64,000 bases of DNA, taken from NCBI GenBank assembly GCA_018701215.1, contig JABIWH010000050.1, positions 372,001-436,000 on the forward strand, written 5' to 3'. How positions within the stretch are numbered: the stretch's first letter is position 1; each line of letters starts with the position of its first letter. The notes beneath the pieces are model-generated. The model searched no databases. It worked only from the letters and a program-made list of their open reading frames with translations, and was not told the DNA's origin. This stretch comes from Rhodospirillaceae bacterium. Lineage in GTDB: Bacteria; Pseudomonadota; Alphaproteobacteria; GCA-2731375. The translations under genes and the position numbers were made by a program. Shown here piece after piece: positions 34,546 to 42,721 of the stretch.

Positions 34546-36704
34546 CGCCCGAGGCAGAGGCTTATATCCGCACCGACGGACAGGGCATTTCCTCGCTTAA
34601 TTTAGCGGTGGAAAACCTGCATTGCGGCGGCTGCGTTCGGCGGATCGAAGATACTTTGGCGAAAAAAGATGCCGTGACCTCGGCCCGGGTCAATCTGACC
34701 ACCCGGCGCCTGGCCCTGCATTGGCAGGCGGATCAGGCAAGGGCGGGCGATCTGCTGGCCGCCGTCTCGGCTCTGGGCTACCGCCTGGTGCCGTTCGACC
34801 CGGACCTTTTGGCCAATGAAGCGGCAAGTGAAGACCGCGCCCTGCTGCGCGCCATGGCCGTGGCTGGTTTCGCCGCCGCCAATGTCATGCTGCTATCCGT
34901 GGCGATCTGGGCCGGCGAAGCGTCGGGGGATATGGGCCTGGCACTACGCGATTTGCTGCATTGGATTTCCGCCCTGGTGGCCTTGCCGGCAGTGGCTTAT
35001 GCGGGCCGGCCATTCTTCCGCTCGGCCCTGGCCGCGTTGCGCCAGGGCATGATGAACATGGACCTGCCGATCTCGTTGGCGGTCCTGCTGGCGGCGGCGA
35101 CCTCGCTTTTTGAAACCATCAATCATGGCCAGCACGCCTATTTCGATGCCTCTGTGGGACTATTGTTCTTCCTGCTGATCGGCCGTTATCTCGACCGCCG
35201 GGCACGCAGCAGGGCGCGTTCGGCGGCCGAGCAATTGTTGCTGTTGGGTGCGGTCGCGGCCCAGGTGGTCGAGGCGAGTGGCATGGTGCGCGCGCTGCCC
35301 ATCGGCGCGGTCCGGGCCGGGATGACGGTACGCGTGGCGCCCGGCGACCGCGTGCCGGTGGATGGCGTGGTCAGCTTCGGCCAGGGCGAGGTAGATGCCT
35401 CGCTGATCAGCGGCGAAAGCGAGCCTTGTGAGATCAAAGTGGGTGATTGGCTGCACGCGGGCACCATGAATTTAAGCCATCCGCTACAGATCGAAGTTGC
35501 CTCCGCCGGCGATGATACCCTGTTAGCGGAGATCGTGCGACTGACGGCAGCGGCAGAACAGGGCAAGGCGGCCTATGTCCGCCTGGCCGACCGGGCCGCG
35601 CGCATCTATGCCCCCGCGGTGCATTTGTTGGCGCTGGGCGGTTTTCTGGGCTGGTGGCTATTGGGAGGTCTGGCCTGGCAGCCCGCATTGCTGATCGCCG
35701 TGGCGGTGTTGATCATTACCTGCCCCTGCGCCCTGGGTCTGGCGGTGCCGGTGGTCCAGGTGGTGGCGTCGGGGTTGGCCATGCGGCGGGGTGTTTTGGT
35801 CAAGGCCGGTGACGGCTTCGAACGCCTGGCGGAAGTTGACACCTTGGTGTTCGACAAAACCGGCACCTTGACCCACGGGCGCCCCGAATTAGTCAACGGC
35901 GATACCATACCGGCCCCGGTTTTGGCACAAGCAGCAGGGTTGGCGGCGGGTAGCCGGCATCCCTTGTGTCAGGCTTTGGTACGCGCCGCCGGTCCTGTCC
36001 CGGCGCAGTTGCAGGTTCAGGAACATCCCGGCATGGGGTTGCAGCTGGATGATATGCGCCTGGGCAACCGGGACTGGTGCGCGGTGGACGAGGCAAGTCC
36101 GGATGACGGCAATAGCGAACTGTGGTTCCGCCAACCGGACCAGGCACCGGTCCGCTTTGCTTTCCGGGATCAACTCAAGGCGGATGCGGTGGCGGTTATT
36201 GGTGAATTGCAAGAAGCCGGCTGGCGCATCGAAATTGTTTCCGGCGACCGGGCGGTGGTGGTGGAACCCTTGGCGCGGCAACTGAAGATCTCTAACTGGC
36301 GGGCGGACTGCCGGCCCGATCAGAAGGTCGCATATTTACGGGATCTGGCGGCAACGGGTTGCAAGGTCGCGATGATTGGCGACGGTCTGAACGACGCCCC
36401 GGCCCTGGCTGCCGCCCATGCCTCACTATCCCCGGTACGGGCGGCGGATGTGGCCCAGGCGGCCGCTGATTTTGTTTTTCAGGGCGAGACCCTTGCCCCC
36501 GTTGCCATGACCCTGGCCCTGGCCCGGCGGGTGCGGCGTCTGATTTTGCAGAATTTCTCCCTGGCGCTGGCCTATAACCTCCTCGCGGTACCACTGGCCC
36601 TGGCCGGCGTGGTAACGCCGCTATTTGCCGCGATCGCCATGTCGTCGTCATCCCTGTTGGTAACCTTGAACGCCCTGCGTCTACGCGGCGGCAGGGCGTC
36701 ATGA
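34533..36704 (+). CDS. ccoI: Copper-translocating P1B-type ATPase of the cbb3 oxidase locus
   Basis: 723 residues. An N-terminal metal-binding domain has CGGC (C31, C34). The ion-path motif is CPC at 397-399, and the phosphorylation site DKTGTLT starts at D441. The hinge motif GDGLNDAPALAAAHASLS is near the C-terminus. FixI/CcoI ATPases export or supply copper for CuB insertion in CcoN. The ATG at 34533 lies inside the end of ccoH; the longer frame to 34470 would sit inside ccoH. It overlaps ccoS by 4 bp. Confidence 0.96.
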   Translation: MAEIAPEAEAYIRTDGQGISSLNLAVENLHCGGCVRRIEDTLAKKDAVTSARVNLTTRRLALHWQADQARAGDLLAAVSALGYRLVPFDPDLLANEAASEDRALLRAMAVAGFAAANVMLLSVAIWAGEASGDMGLALRDLLHWISALVALPAVAYAGRPFFRSALAALRQGMMNMDLPISLAVLLAAATSLFETINHGQHAYFDASVGLLFFLLIGRYLDRRARSRARSAAEQLLLLGAVAAQVVEASGMVRALPIGAVRAGMTVRVAPGDRVPVDGVVSFGQGEVDASLISGESEPCEIKVGDWLHAGTMNLSHPLQIEVASAGDDTLLAEIVRLTAAAEQGKAAYVRLADRAARIYAPAVHLLALGGFLGWWLLGGLAWQPALLIAVAVLIITCPCALGLAVPVVQVVASGLAMRRGVLVKAGDGFERLAEVDTLVFDKTGTLTHGRPELVNGDTIPAPVLAQAAGLAAGSRHPLCQALVRAAGPVPAQLQVQEHPGMGLQLDDMRLGNRDWCAVDEASPDDGNSELWFRQPDQAPVRFAFRDQLKADAVAVIGELQEAGWRIEIVSGDRAVVVEPLARQLKISNWRADCRPDQKVAYLRDLAATGCKVAMIGDGLNDAPALAAAHASLSPVRAADVAQAAADFVFQGETLAPVAMTLALARRVRRLILQNFSLALAYNLLAVPLALAGVVTPLFAAIAMSSSSLLVTLNALRLRGGRAS

Positions 36705-36877
36705 CGGCGTTGTTGGTACTGATCCCGGCGGCGTTGTTCCTGGGCTTGTTGGGTCTGGCCGCCTTTCTGTGGGCCCTGCGCTCCGGCCAGTTCGATGATC
36801 TGGACGGCGCGGCGGAACGAATCCTTTACGATGACGATGAAACCGAATGCGGACCCAATGCTGATCCGCGAAGATGA
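36701..36877 (+). CDS. ccoS: cbb3 oxidase maturation protein CcoS
   Basis: 58 residues, missed by length cut-offs. A single N-terminal helix (LIPAALFLGLLGLAAFLWAL) is followed by SGQFDDLDGAAERIL, the very conserved CcoS sequence, and an acidic tail. CcoS is needed for cofactor insertion into the cbb3 oxidase. The ATG overlaps the ccoI stop (ATGA). It overlaps the start of the GNAT gene in another frame by about 47 bp. Confidence 0.93.
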   Translation: MTALLVLIPAALFLGLLGLAAFLWALRSGQFDDLDGAAERILYDDDETECGPNADPRR

Positions 36878-37325
36878 TCTTACAGGCGCTGAGATCGCGG
36901 CGCTTCTTCAGCTGCATCTGGATCATATGAGCCATAACTCTCCACCGGAGAGCATCCATGCGCTGGACCTCGACGCCCTGCGGCGACCGGAGATTACGTT
37001 CTGGACTATTTGGGATGACGCGGAATTACTGGGCTGTGGCGCGCTAAACGAGCTCGACGCCAAACATGGCGAAATCAAGTCAATGCATACCGCTCAGGCC
37101 CAACGCGGCCGGGGTATTGCCGGGCGCATCGTCCGCCATCTGATCGACGTGGCCCAGACACGTGCCTATCAACGCCTTAGTCTGGAGACCGGTTCGGCGG
37201 CAGCTTTCGCCCCGGCCCGTGGTCTTTATGCCGGATATGGTTTTGTGCCGTGCGGCCCCTTCGCGTCCTATCGCGAGGATCCCTTCAGCGTGTTCATGAC
37301 TTTGGAGCTGGCGAAAAGGCCGTAA
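36831..37325 (+). CDS. GNAT N-acetyltransferase
   Basis: About 164 residues. The family motifs are MLIREDDLTGAEIAALLQLH near the start, then ALNELDAKHGEIKSMHTA, the acetyl-CoA loop QRGRGIAGRIVRHLID, and GLYAGYGFVPCGPF at the end. It resembles the YsnE-type putative acetyltransferases, but the target is unknown. The exact start is uncertain: ATG at 36831, 36837 or 36858 all lie inside ccoS, and none has a strong ribosome site. It is convergent with the regulator gene 24 bp downstream, so its expression may follow the oxidase operon. Confidence 0.82.
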   Translation: MTMKPNADPMLIREDDLTGAEIAALLQLHLDHMSHNSPPESIHALDLDALRRPEITFWTIWDDAELLGCGALNELDAKHGEIKSMHTAQAQRGRGIAGRIVRHLIDVAQTRAYQRLSLETGSAAAFAPARGLYAGYGFVPCGPFASYREDPFSVFMTLELAKRP

Positions 37326-37349
37326 CTGCGGACCAGATGAGGCGGCAGG

Positions 37350-38060
37350 TTAGGACGCCGATATCTGCCGCGTAAGTTCATCGATATCCTGCAGCACGAC
37401 CTGCCTACCCTTGAACCGTACAAGACCCTCATCCTGAACCCTGGTGATACTGCGCGAAATGGTCTCCGGTGAGGCCCCGATCAGAGCCGCAATATCCTGC
37501 CGCGAGAGGGGCAATTCAAGCACGGACTCGCCATTTTCGTTCAAGTGCCCGAATCGCTCGTAGAGCACCATAAGTAGGTTTAAAAATCTATTTTTCACCG
37601 TAAAAGTTATGCTTTCGAAGTGCCGTTCCTCGAAATCAGTCGCGACTTTTACGTTATGATCCAGAAACCGCAGGCCCAAATTCGGGTTCCGTTCCAGCAA
37701 GGTGCGGACGGTCTGGCGGTGAATAAAACAGACGATGCTGGGCATCATGATTTCCGCCGTCGTGCGGTGCTCGGACTTCAGCAAAAACGATCGATAGCCA
37801 ATCGTATCGCCGGGGCTGCATAATCGTAATAAAGCGGTGTTTCCCGCCGAATCTAGGCGTCTAATGCCGACCAAGCCGGGCTCCAGGCAATAGATGCCAT
37901 CGCAGTTGTCGCCTTGATGAAAAAGGGTGCTGCCAGCCTCAACCGGTTTTTGTACTTTCGTGCTATTCAGCAGTGCCAATTCATCCTCGTCCAGGACACA
38001 CCATTCAGACGAAGGGTGCGCCTGACAATCAAAACAGCCAATGCTTTGCTTACCATTCAT
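37350..38060 (-). CDS. Crp/FNR-family transcriptional regulator with N-terminal cysteines
   Basis: 236 residues. A cyclic-nucleotide-type sensor domain (HQGDNCDGIYCLEPGLVGIRR) precedes a C-terminal helix-turn-helix (LPLSRQDIAALIGASPETISRSITRV). Cysteines at C9, C12 and C21 resemble the FNR N-terminal cluster, with another Cys in IVCFIH, so an oxygen-sensitive [4Fe-4S] cluster is plausible. Its placement directly after the cbb3 oxidase genes fits an FNR/FixK-like role. A TTGAC-N4-GTCAA box lies 125 bp upstream of its start, which allows autoregulation. The exact subtype is unresolved. Confidence 0.9.
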   Translation of the reverse strand: MNGKQSIGCFDCQAHPSSEWCVLDEDELALLNSTKVQKPVEAGSTLFHQGDNCDGIYCLEPGLVGIRRLDSAGNTALLRLCSPGDTIGYRSFLLKSEHRTTAEIMMPSIVCFIHRQTVRTLLERNPNLGLRFLDHNVKVATDFEERHFESITFTVKNRFLNLLMVLYERFGHLNENGESVLELPLSRQDIAALIGASPETISRSITRVQDEGLVRFKGRQVVLQDIDELTRQISAS

Positions 38061-38184
38061 CGACCTGTCCCCACGGACAAAACAAGGCCCGAAATCACCA
38101 TGCCGTCATCGTTCCAATCCATCACTCAAGGAATAGATTTAGACAGATGCGGCACAAAAGCAATGCAGAAAACCAAGATACCGA

Positions 38185-38225
38185 TTGACGCTCGTCAAGG
38201 CAGTGTTTCGAGGAAATCCTATTCT
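38185..38225 (+). promoter_or_regulatory. FNR-box plus -10 element: class-II-like anaerobic promoter
   Basis: TTGACGCTCGTCAA at 38185-38198 is a perfect TTGAC-N4-GTCAA dyad. A TATTCT -10-like hexamer lies at 38220-38225, so the box centre falls about 41 bases before the likely transcription start, the class II FNR/FixK position. It points to the 64-residue protein at 38257 and may also influence the divergent regulator gene. Confidence 0.7.
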
Positions 38226-38256
38226 TTCTATTAGTTTGGGGATAGGTGCGACCTGA

Positions 38257-38451
38257 ATGCACGATAAATCACAAATCGAAGCAGCCGCCCGTAATCTGGT
38301 CCGCCGGTTCGGGGAAGACGCATCGCATCAGGCCGACATCCGCATTGCCGAGCTGGAACAGCATGGTGAGGCAGATAGCCTCGAATTTTGGCACTTCGTG
38401 CGTGATGCGGTGCAATGCCTGTTGCGCGGCCATGGCTCTACCAAGCACTAA
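38257..38451 (+). CDS. Conserved small protein, 64 residues
   Basis: The sequence opens with KSQIEAAARNLVRRFGE, contains ADIRIAELEQHGEADSLEFW and ends HFVRDAVQCLLRGHGSTKH. The predicted structure is mostly helical. It resembles short hypothetical proteins of alphaproteobacteria, but I assign no name. It begins about 59 bp after an FNR-type box, so low-oxygen induction is likely. A carboxyltransferase gene follows 50 bp downstream on the same strand. There is no obvious Shine-Dalgarno at the ATG, but the frame matches no neighbouring gene in another frame. Confidence 0.72.
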   Translation: MHDKSQIEAAARNLVRRFGEDASHQADIRIAELEQHGEADSLEFWHFVRDAVQCLLRGHGSTKH

Positions 38452-38501
38452 TCCATAAGAAAACCGGCTATACTGGCCCCAGGTAAACCTTGGGAGTAGT
38501 C

Positions 38502-40061
38502 ATGGACTGGCAGGATGAATTAGACGAGTTGCGGCGGCGCGAGGCGCTGGCGCAAAAATTGGGCGGCGAAGACAAGATTGAACGCCAGCACAACGGCGGC
38601 CGCCTGACGGTGCGGGAGCGGATCAACGAGATCCTCGACCCCGGCAGCTTTCAAGAAATCGGCGGTCTGGCCGGCGCCTACAGCTATGACGATGAAGGCA
38701 ATCTGACCTCCCATTCCCCAACCAACTGCGTCATGGGGCGGGGCATGGTCGACGGCCGGGCGGTGGTTATTTCCGGCGACGACTTCACCGTGCGCGGCGG
38801 CTCGGCCGATGCAACGATCAAGGAAAAGGCTCAATACCCCGAAGTCATGGCGAATGAATTGCGCTTGCCGATTATTCGGCTGATCGAGGGATCGGGCGGC
38901 GGCGGTTCGGTGAAAACCATTGAAACCAAGGGACGCGCCAATCTGCCGGGCGGCTATGGCAGTTCTTCCGGCTTCAACCTGCTAGCAGAGAACATGGCCA
39001 CGGTGCCCGTGGTGGGCCTCGGCCTGGGCTCGGTGGCGGGCCTGGGCGCGGCCCGCCTGGCCGCCAGCCACTATTCCGTGCTGGTCAAGGATATCGGTGC
39101 CATGTTCGTGGCCGGTCCGCCGGTGGTGAAACACATCGGCGAGGATCTGGATAAACAAGAGCTGGGCGGTCACGCCATTCAAACCGCGGCGGGCGGCGTT
39201 GATCATGCCGCTGAAAGCGAAGAAGACGCCTTTGAATGCGCCCGCCGGTTTCTCTCCTACCTCCCCCCCTCGATCCATCAGTTGCCGCCGCGCGGCGAAC
39301 AGGTAGATGATGTGAACCGCCAGGACGAAAAGCTGGACAGCATCGTTCCGAAGAACACGCGCAAGGTCTACCGTATGCGCAAGATTATTGATGCACTCGT
39401 GGATCAGGACTCGTTCTTCGAGATGGGCAAGATGTTTGGCCGCTCCATCATTACCGGGCTGGCACGCCTTGACGGTTGGCCGGTGATGCTGATGGCTTCG
39501 GACCCGCATTTCTATGGCGGTGCCTGGACGTCGGATGCTTGTGATAAAATCATCCGTTTCGTGGATATGGCCGAGACTTTTCATTTACCCGTGATCTATC
39601 TCGCCGATTGTCCCGGCTTTTTGGTCGGCGGCGAGGCGGAACGCACGGGCACGATCCGCCATGGCGTTCGTGCCATGACCGCGATCAACCAATCCACCGT
39701 GCCCTGGTGCACCATCCTGGTGCGCAATTCATTCGGCGTTGCCGGCGGCGCCCATCGTCCCGTGGGCCGTTACTCCGTACGCTATGCCTGGTATACGGCG
39801 CGTTGGGGATCCTTGCCCCTGGAAGGTGGGATCGAGGCCGCCTATCGCGCCGACCTTGATACCGCCGACGACCCGGAAGCCAAATTGCAGGAGATCGAGG
39901 AACGCCTGAACCGCCTGCGCTCTCCGTACCGCACGGCGGAGGTATTCTGGATCGAGGATATTATCGAGCCCCATCGGACACGGCCGCTGCTATGCGATTT
40001 CGCCAATCTGGCGGCACCCTTGCGCACGCCGGGTCCGGTCAGTTTCGGCATGCGGCCCTAA
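38502..40061 (+). CDS. Acyl-CoA carboxylase carboxyltransferase (beta) subunit
   Basis: 519 residues, paralogous to the gene at 27339. It has GDDFTVRGGSADATIKEKAQ, GSGGGGSVKTIETKGRANLPGG-like glycine loops and the second-half GGEAERTGTIRHGVRAMTA. A TTGGGAG ribosome site precedes ATG 38502; an upstream in-frame start at 38490 lies before this site and is unlikely. No biotin carboxylase is nearby. The upstream FNR-type promoter may also drive it. The acyl substrate cannot be told, and the two paralogues may be specific for different CoA esters. Confidence 0.9.
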   Translation: MDWQDELDELRRREALAQKLGGEDKIERQHNGGRLTVRERINEILDPGSFQEIGGLAGAYSYDDEGNLTSHSPTNCVMGRGMVDGRAVVISGDDFTVRGGSADATIKEKAQYPEVMANELRLPIIRLIEGSGGGGSVKTIETKGRANLPGGYGSSSGFNLLAENMATVPVVGLGLGSVAGLGAARLAASHYSVLVKDIGAMFVAGPPVVKHIGEDLDKQELGGHAIQTAAGGVDHAAESEEDAFECARRFLSYLPPSIHQLPPRGEQVDDVNRQDEKLDSIVPKNTRKVYRMRKIIDALVDQDSFFEMGKMFGRSIITGLARLDGWPVMLMASDPHFYGGAWTSDACDKIIRFVDMAETFHLPVIYLADCPGFLVGGEAERTGTIRHGVRAMTAINQSTVPWCTILVRNSFGVAGGAHRPVGRYSVRYAWYTARWGSLPLEGGIEAAYRADLDTADDPEAKLQEIEERLNRLRSPYRTAEVFWIEDIIEPHRTRPLLCDFANLAAPLRTPGPVSFGMRP

Positions 40062-40076
40062 TCTTGCGCTCACGCT

Positions 40077-40094
40077 GGTGCGCTTGCGCGCACC
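40077..40094. terminator. GC-rich hairpin between convergent genes
   Basis: GGTGCGC and GCGCACC form a perfect 7-bp stem with a TTGC loop, 16 bases after the carboxyltransferase stop and in the 77-bp gap to the convergent DUF547 stop. It lacks a U-run, so it is only a possible bidirectional terminator. Confidence 0.45.
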
Positions 40095-40138
40095 GCTCCG
40101 CGAGGGCGGCGCAGGGGCGCCGGGCCGCCGTCGCGGCC

Positions 40139-41002
40139 TCAATCCGCCCCATTTAGGCGCCAATCATAGGTGGCGCTGTCCAGGCGGCCATGTTCGGCCA
40201 GTTGTGCATCGAGCGCGGGCTTGGCGTATCGGCGCAGATGCGTCAGAACGCCGGCCTCGTCACCGCCGAAGTCGGCGATGAACCAATCATAGATGCTGGA
40301 GACGACCAGTTCTCCAGCTTCAAACCGCGCGCCTCTGGCATGGTTGATGAAGGCCCGCGCGGCAGCATCCAAGCGGGCGTCCATGTCGCCCGCCGTATAA
40401 GCCCTGGCTGCCAAATTTGGACAGCCGAGGGAGGCGCAGTTAAGGGCATAGTGGATGCGCGGGTCGTCCCACAGAGGCCGCAGAATGCGGTGCTCGATAT
40501 CATTCAGGCTGACCGCCTCGCCCTCGATCCGCAACAGCTTCTTGTCCCAGGGGCCAAAGCTGAAGAAACCTGGCGATATGTTGATGTCCATGATGGTCGC
40601 GACAGGATAGTGCGCCAACACCACCTTGATGGTCGTGGCATTGTAAAGATTGATCCAATAGGCCAGTTGCTGGCCGCGGTTGTAAGCACTGATTGGCAGA
40701 GCGGCCAGTCCGGCCACCATACCATCCAGGGCCGTATTATCCGCGTCCGTGACCGCGCCATAGCGGAACAAGCTGATGCCATTGGCTGAGGCCGCCAAAT
40801 AGCGTTGCAACAGGCCATCCCAAACAGTGAAATCGATTTCGGCGGAATTATTCGGATCAGCCGCCTGCCAACGGGGCCATGGATCAGCGCTGGGTGCGGC
40901 CAAGGCCTGGAACGAGCGGAACCCAGATGGCACCGCCAGCCAAATGACGGCTGCCAGGGCGAGCATTAGGCCGAGACCCACGCGATAGCCACGCCGTTTC
41001 AT
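40139..41002 (-). CDS. Secreted or membrane-anchored DUF547 protein
   Basis: 287 residues from ATG 41002. An N-terminal hydrophobic segment (VGLGLMLALAAVIWLAV) looks like a signal peptide or anchor. The DUF547 core is recognised by QQLAYWINLYNATTIKVVL, NDIEHRILRPLWDDPRIHYALNC with SLGCPNL, and a final DWFIADFGG. DUF547 proteins have an unknown activity, possibly a hydrolase-like fold. The longer frame to 41116 overlaps the EamA gene and is not used. It follows EamA by 5 bp, so the two share a transcript. Confidence 0.86.
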   Translation of the reverse strand: MKRRGYRVGLGLMLALAAVIWLAVPSGFRSFQALAAPSADPWPRWQAADPNNSAEIDFTVWDGLLQRYLAASANGISLFRYGAVTDADNTALDGMVAGLAALPISAYNRGQQLAYWINLYNATTIKVVLAHYPVATIMDINISPGFFSFGPWDKKLLRIEGEAVSLNDIEHRILRPLWDDPRIHYALNCASLGCPNLAARAYTAGDMDARLDAAARAFINHARGARFEAGELVVSSIYDWFIADFGGDEAGVLTHLRRYAKPALDAQLAEHGRLDSATYDWRLNGAD

Positions 41003-41007
41003 GCACT

Positions 41008-41925
41008 CTACCCCTCTTGGCCGCTCTCCGCTCTCGTCCGCTGCCGCGCCCGGGCTTCGCGGTGCGCGATATAGGTGGCCGAGGTTACGATAATGCCGCC
41101 ACCCACCCAGGTCCAAAGATCAGGCTCTTCACCAAAAACATAAAAGCCCAGCAGCGTGGCCCAAACCAATTGCAGGAACGTAATTGGCTGCAACGCCGTG
41201 ATCTCGGCGCAGCGAAAGGCCTGGGTCATGGTCAAATGCCCCAATGTAGCCAGCCCGGCAAGACCAAACAGCCAGATCATCTCTTCAACAGTTGGTGAGC
41301 GCCAGACGTACAAAGCAGGCGGCAGCAGGGTCAAGGTGACGAAGATAGCCATCACCGCGACGATCGTGCCGTTATGTTCGGTCTCCGTCAGCTTCTTGGA
41401 TATCAGCAGCGAGGCGGCAAACAAAGGTGCGGCACAAAGCTGCGCGACGGCGCCCAGTTCAATAACCTGGACACCGGGGCGCAGGATCACCAAAGTGCCG
41501 GCAAAGCCGATGACCACGGCGCTGATACGCCGCACATACAGCTTTTCGCCCAGGAACAGCGCCGCGCCGATGGTGGCGAAAATAGGCGCGGTGAAGCCCA
41601 GGGCGGTGACCTCTGCGACCGGGATATGGGCCATGGCGTAGAACCACAACATGACGCCTATGGCATGCAGCACACCACGGGCGGCGTGCAGACCATAGCG
41701 CCGGGTCCGGCTGCGGTAGTTCCTGATTTCGCGAAGAATGATCGGCGATAGGAAAATCAAGGCGATGGCATAGCGCAGAAACGCCAATTGCACCGGGTGC
41801 ATGCTGCTGCCCAGATGACGCACGGCGCCGGTGACAATGACAAAGATCAATCCTGTCAGGAACATCCAGGCAATACCTTTGGCATTGCCGCTGCTGGCGG
41901 CAAGAAACGCGCTTAACCTGGCCAT
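41008..41925 (-). CDS. EamA/DMT-family transporter
   Basis: 305 residues with ten hydrophobic segments in two repeats of five. The repeats show MHPVQLAFLRYAIALIFLSP and TALGFTAPIFATIGAALFLGE in the first half, and TALQPITFLQLVWATLLG with VFGEEPDLWTWVGGGIIV in the second. This is the drug/metabolite exporter layout. Its cargo is unknown. It leads a two-gene operon with DUF547. The promoter lies in the 158-bp divergent gap to the CMD-like gene at 42084. Confidence 0.92.
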   Translation of the reverse strand: MARLSAFLAASSGNAKGIAWMFLTGLIFVIVTGAVRHLGSSMHPVQLAFLRYAIALIFLSPIILREIRNYRSRTRRYGLHAARGVLHAIGVMLWFYAMAHIPVAEVTALGFTAPIFATIGAALFLGEKLYVRRISAVVIGFAGTLVILRPGVQVIELGAVAQLCAAPLFAASLLISKKLTETEHNGTIVAVMAIFVTLTLLPPALYVWRSPTVEEMIWLFGLAGLATLGHLTMTQAFRCAEITALQPITFLQLVWATLLGFYVFGEEPDLWTWVGGGIIVTSATYIAHREARARQRTRAESGQEG

Positions 41926-42083
41926 CTGAAGTTAGGTCCCCATGAGTTCGGAGGCGCACTATGTCACTGATCGGATTTTCCTGCGCGTACCAAGATGGCA
42001 ACCCAGCCATGCGTCGTACACAAGCGGCAACCCTGATGTATAGTTATGATCTGGATTTGATACGAAGATCAGAGGAGACGGCA

Positions 42084-42485
42084 ATGAGCGAGAGTGAAAA
42101 TTATAAAAAGGGCCGCGAGATCCGGCGGCAATTGATGGGCGATGCCATGGTCGAAAACATGGCCTCCAACACCTACAATAATCCGACCATGGAGAAATTT
42201 GGCCAATACACCTCCGAGGCCATCTTCGGCATGCTGTGGTCCCGGCCCGGCCTGGATCTAAAGCTGCGGACATTGATTTGCGTGATCTCGGACACTTGCA
42301 CCGCGCGCTGGCCGGAGCTGGATATCCATATCCGCATGGCCCTGCGCCAGGGCTGGACCGAGGATGAAATCGGCGAAGTTCTGCTGCATCTTGGCGGCTA
42401 TATCGGCGTACCGTCGACCCGCGAAGCCATGATCATCGCCAACGAAATATTCCAGGAAACAGCAGCGGCAGGCGCGGGAGATTGA
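42084..42485 (+). CDS. Carboxymuconolactone decarboxylase-like protein
   Basis: 133 residues from an ATG preceded by AGAGGAG. The upstream in-frame ATG at 41961 would add an unmatched tail and is rejected. The core reads SRPGLDLKLRTLICVISDTC followed by ARWPELDIHIRMALRQGWTEDEI and HLGGYIGVPSTREAM, which matches the PcaC branch (ELxxH pattern). The substrate may be a lactone or acid from aromatic degradation. It is a single gene, and the nearby context does not define a pathway. Confidence 0.87.
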   Translation: MSESENYKKGREIRRQLMGDAMVENMASNTYNNPTMEKFGQYTSEAIFGMLWSRPGLDLKLRTLICVISDTCTARWPELDIHIRMALRQGWTEDEIGEVLLHLGGYIGVPSTREAMIIANEIFQETAAAGAGD

Positions 42486-42643
42486 AGCAGGGGAGCTTTA
42501 ACCCAGCGCCCGCGAAAGCCAACGCATGGGCCTCAAGCCAGGACGCTATAGGACGCCAACGCACCGCGCCGATATTGGTGAGGCTTGTGCGCCGCAGGGA
42601 ACATAGCCGGGACGGCATAGGTGACATTCTTGTTCCAAAGGCA

Positions 42644-42672
42644 TTGACAATTAGCAAATGTCTCAAAATAAC
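42644..42672 (+). promoter_or_regulatory. Sigma70-like promoter ahead of the AT-rich gene
   Basis: TTGACA at 42644-42649 is a perfect -35 hexamer. After a 17-base spacer, AATAAC at 42667-42672 matches TATAAT at 4 of 6. It lies 50 bp before the ATG at 42722 in an AT-rich stretch. The assignment is by pattern only. Confidence 0.55.
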
Positions 42673-42721
42673 ACCAACAACTTGGGGCGAATTTTTAATT
42701 TTTTGGCAATAGGAAAAGAAC

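Noticed and set aside
41961..42083. N-terminal extension of the CMD-like gene at 42084
   Set aside because: The extra 41 residues match nothing in the family, while the ATG at 42084 has an AGAGGAG ribosome site.
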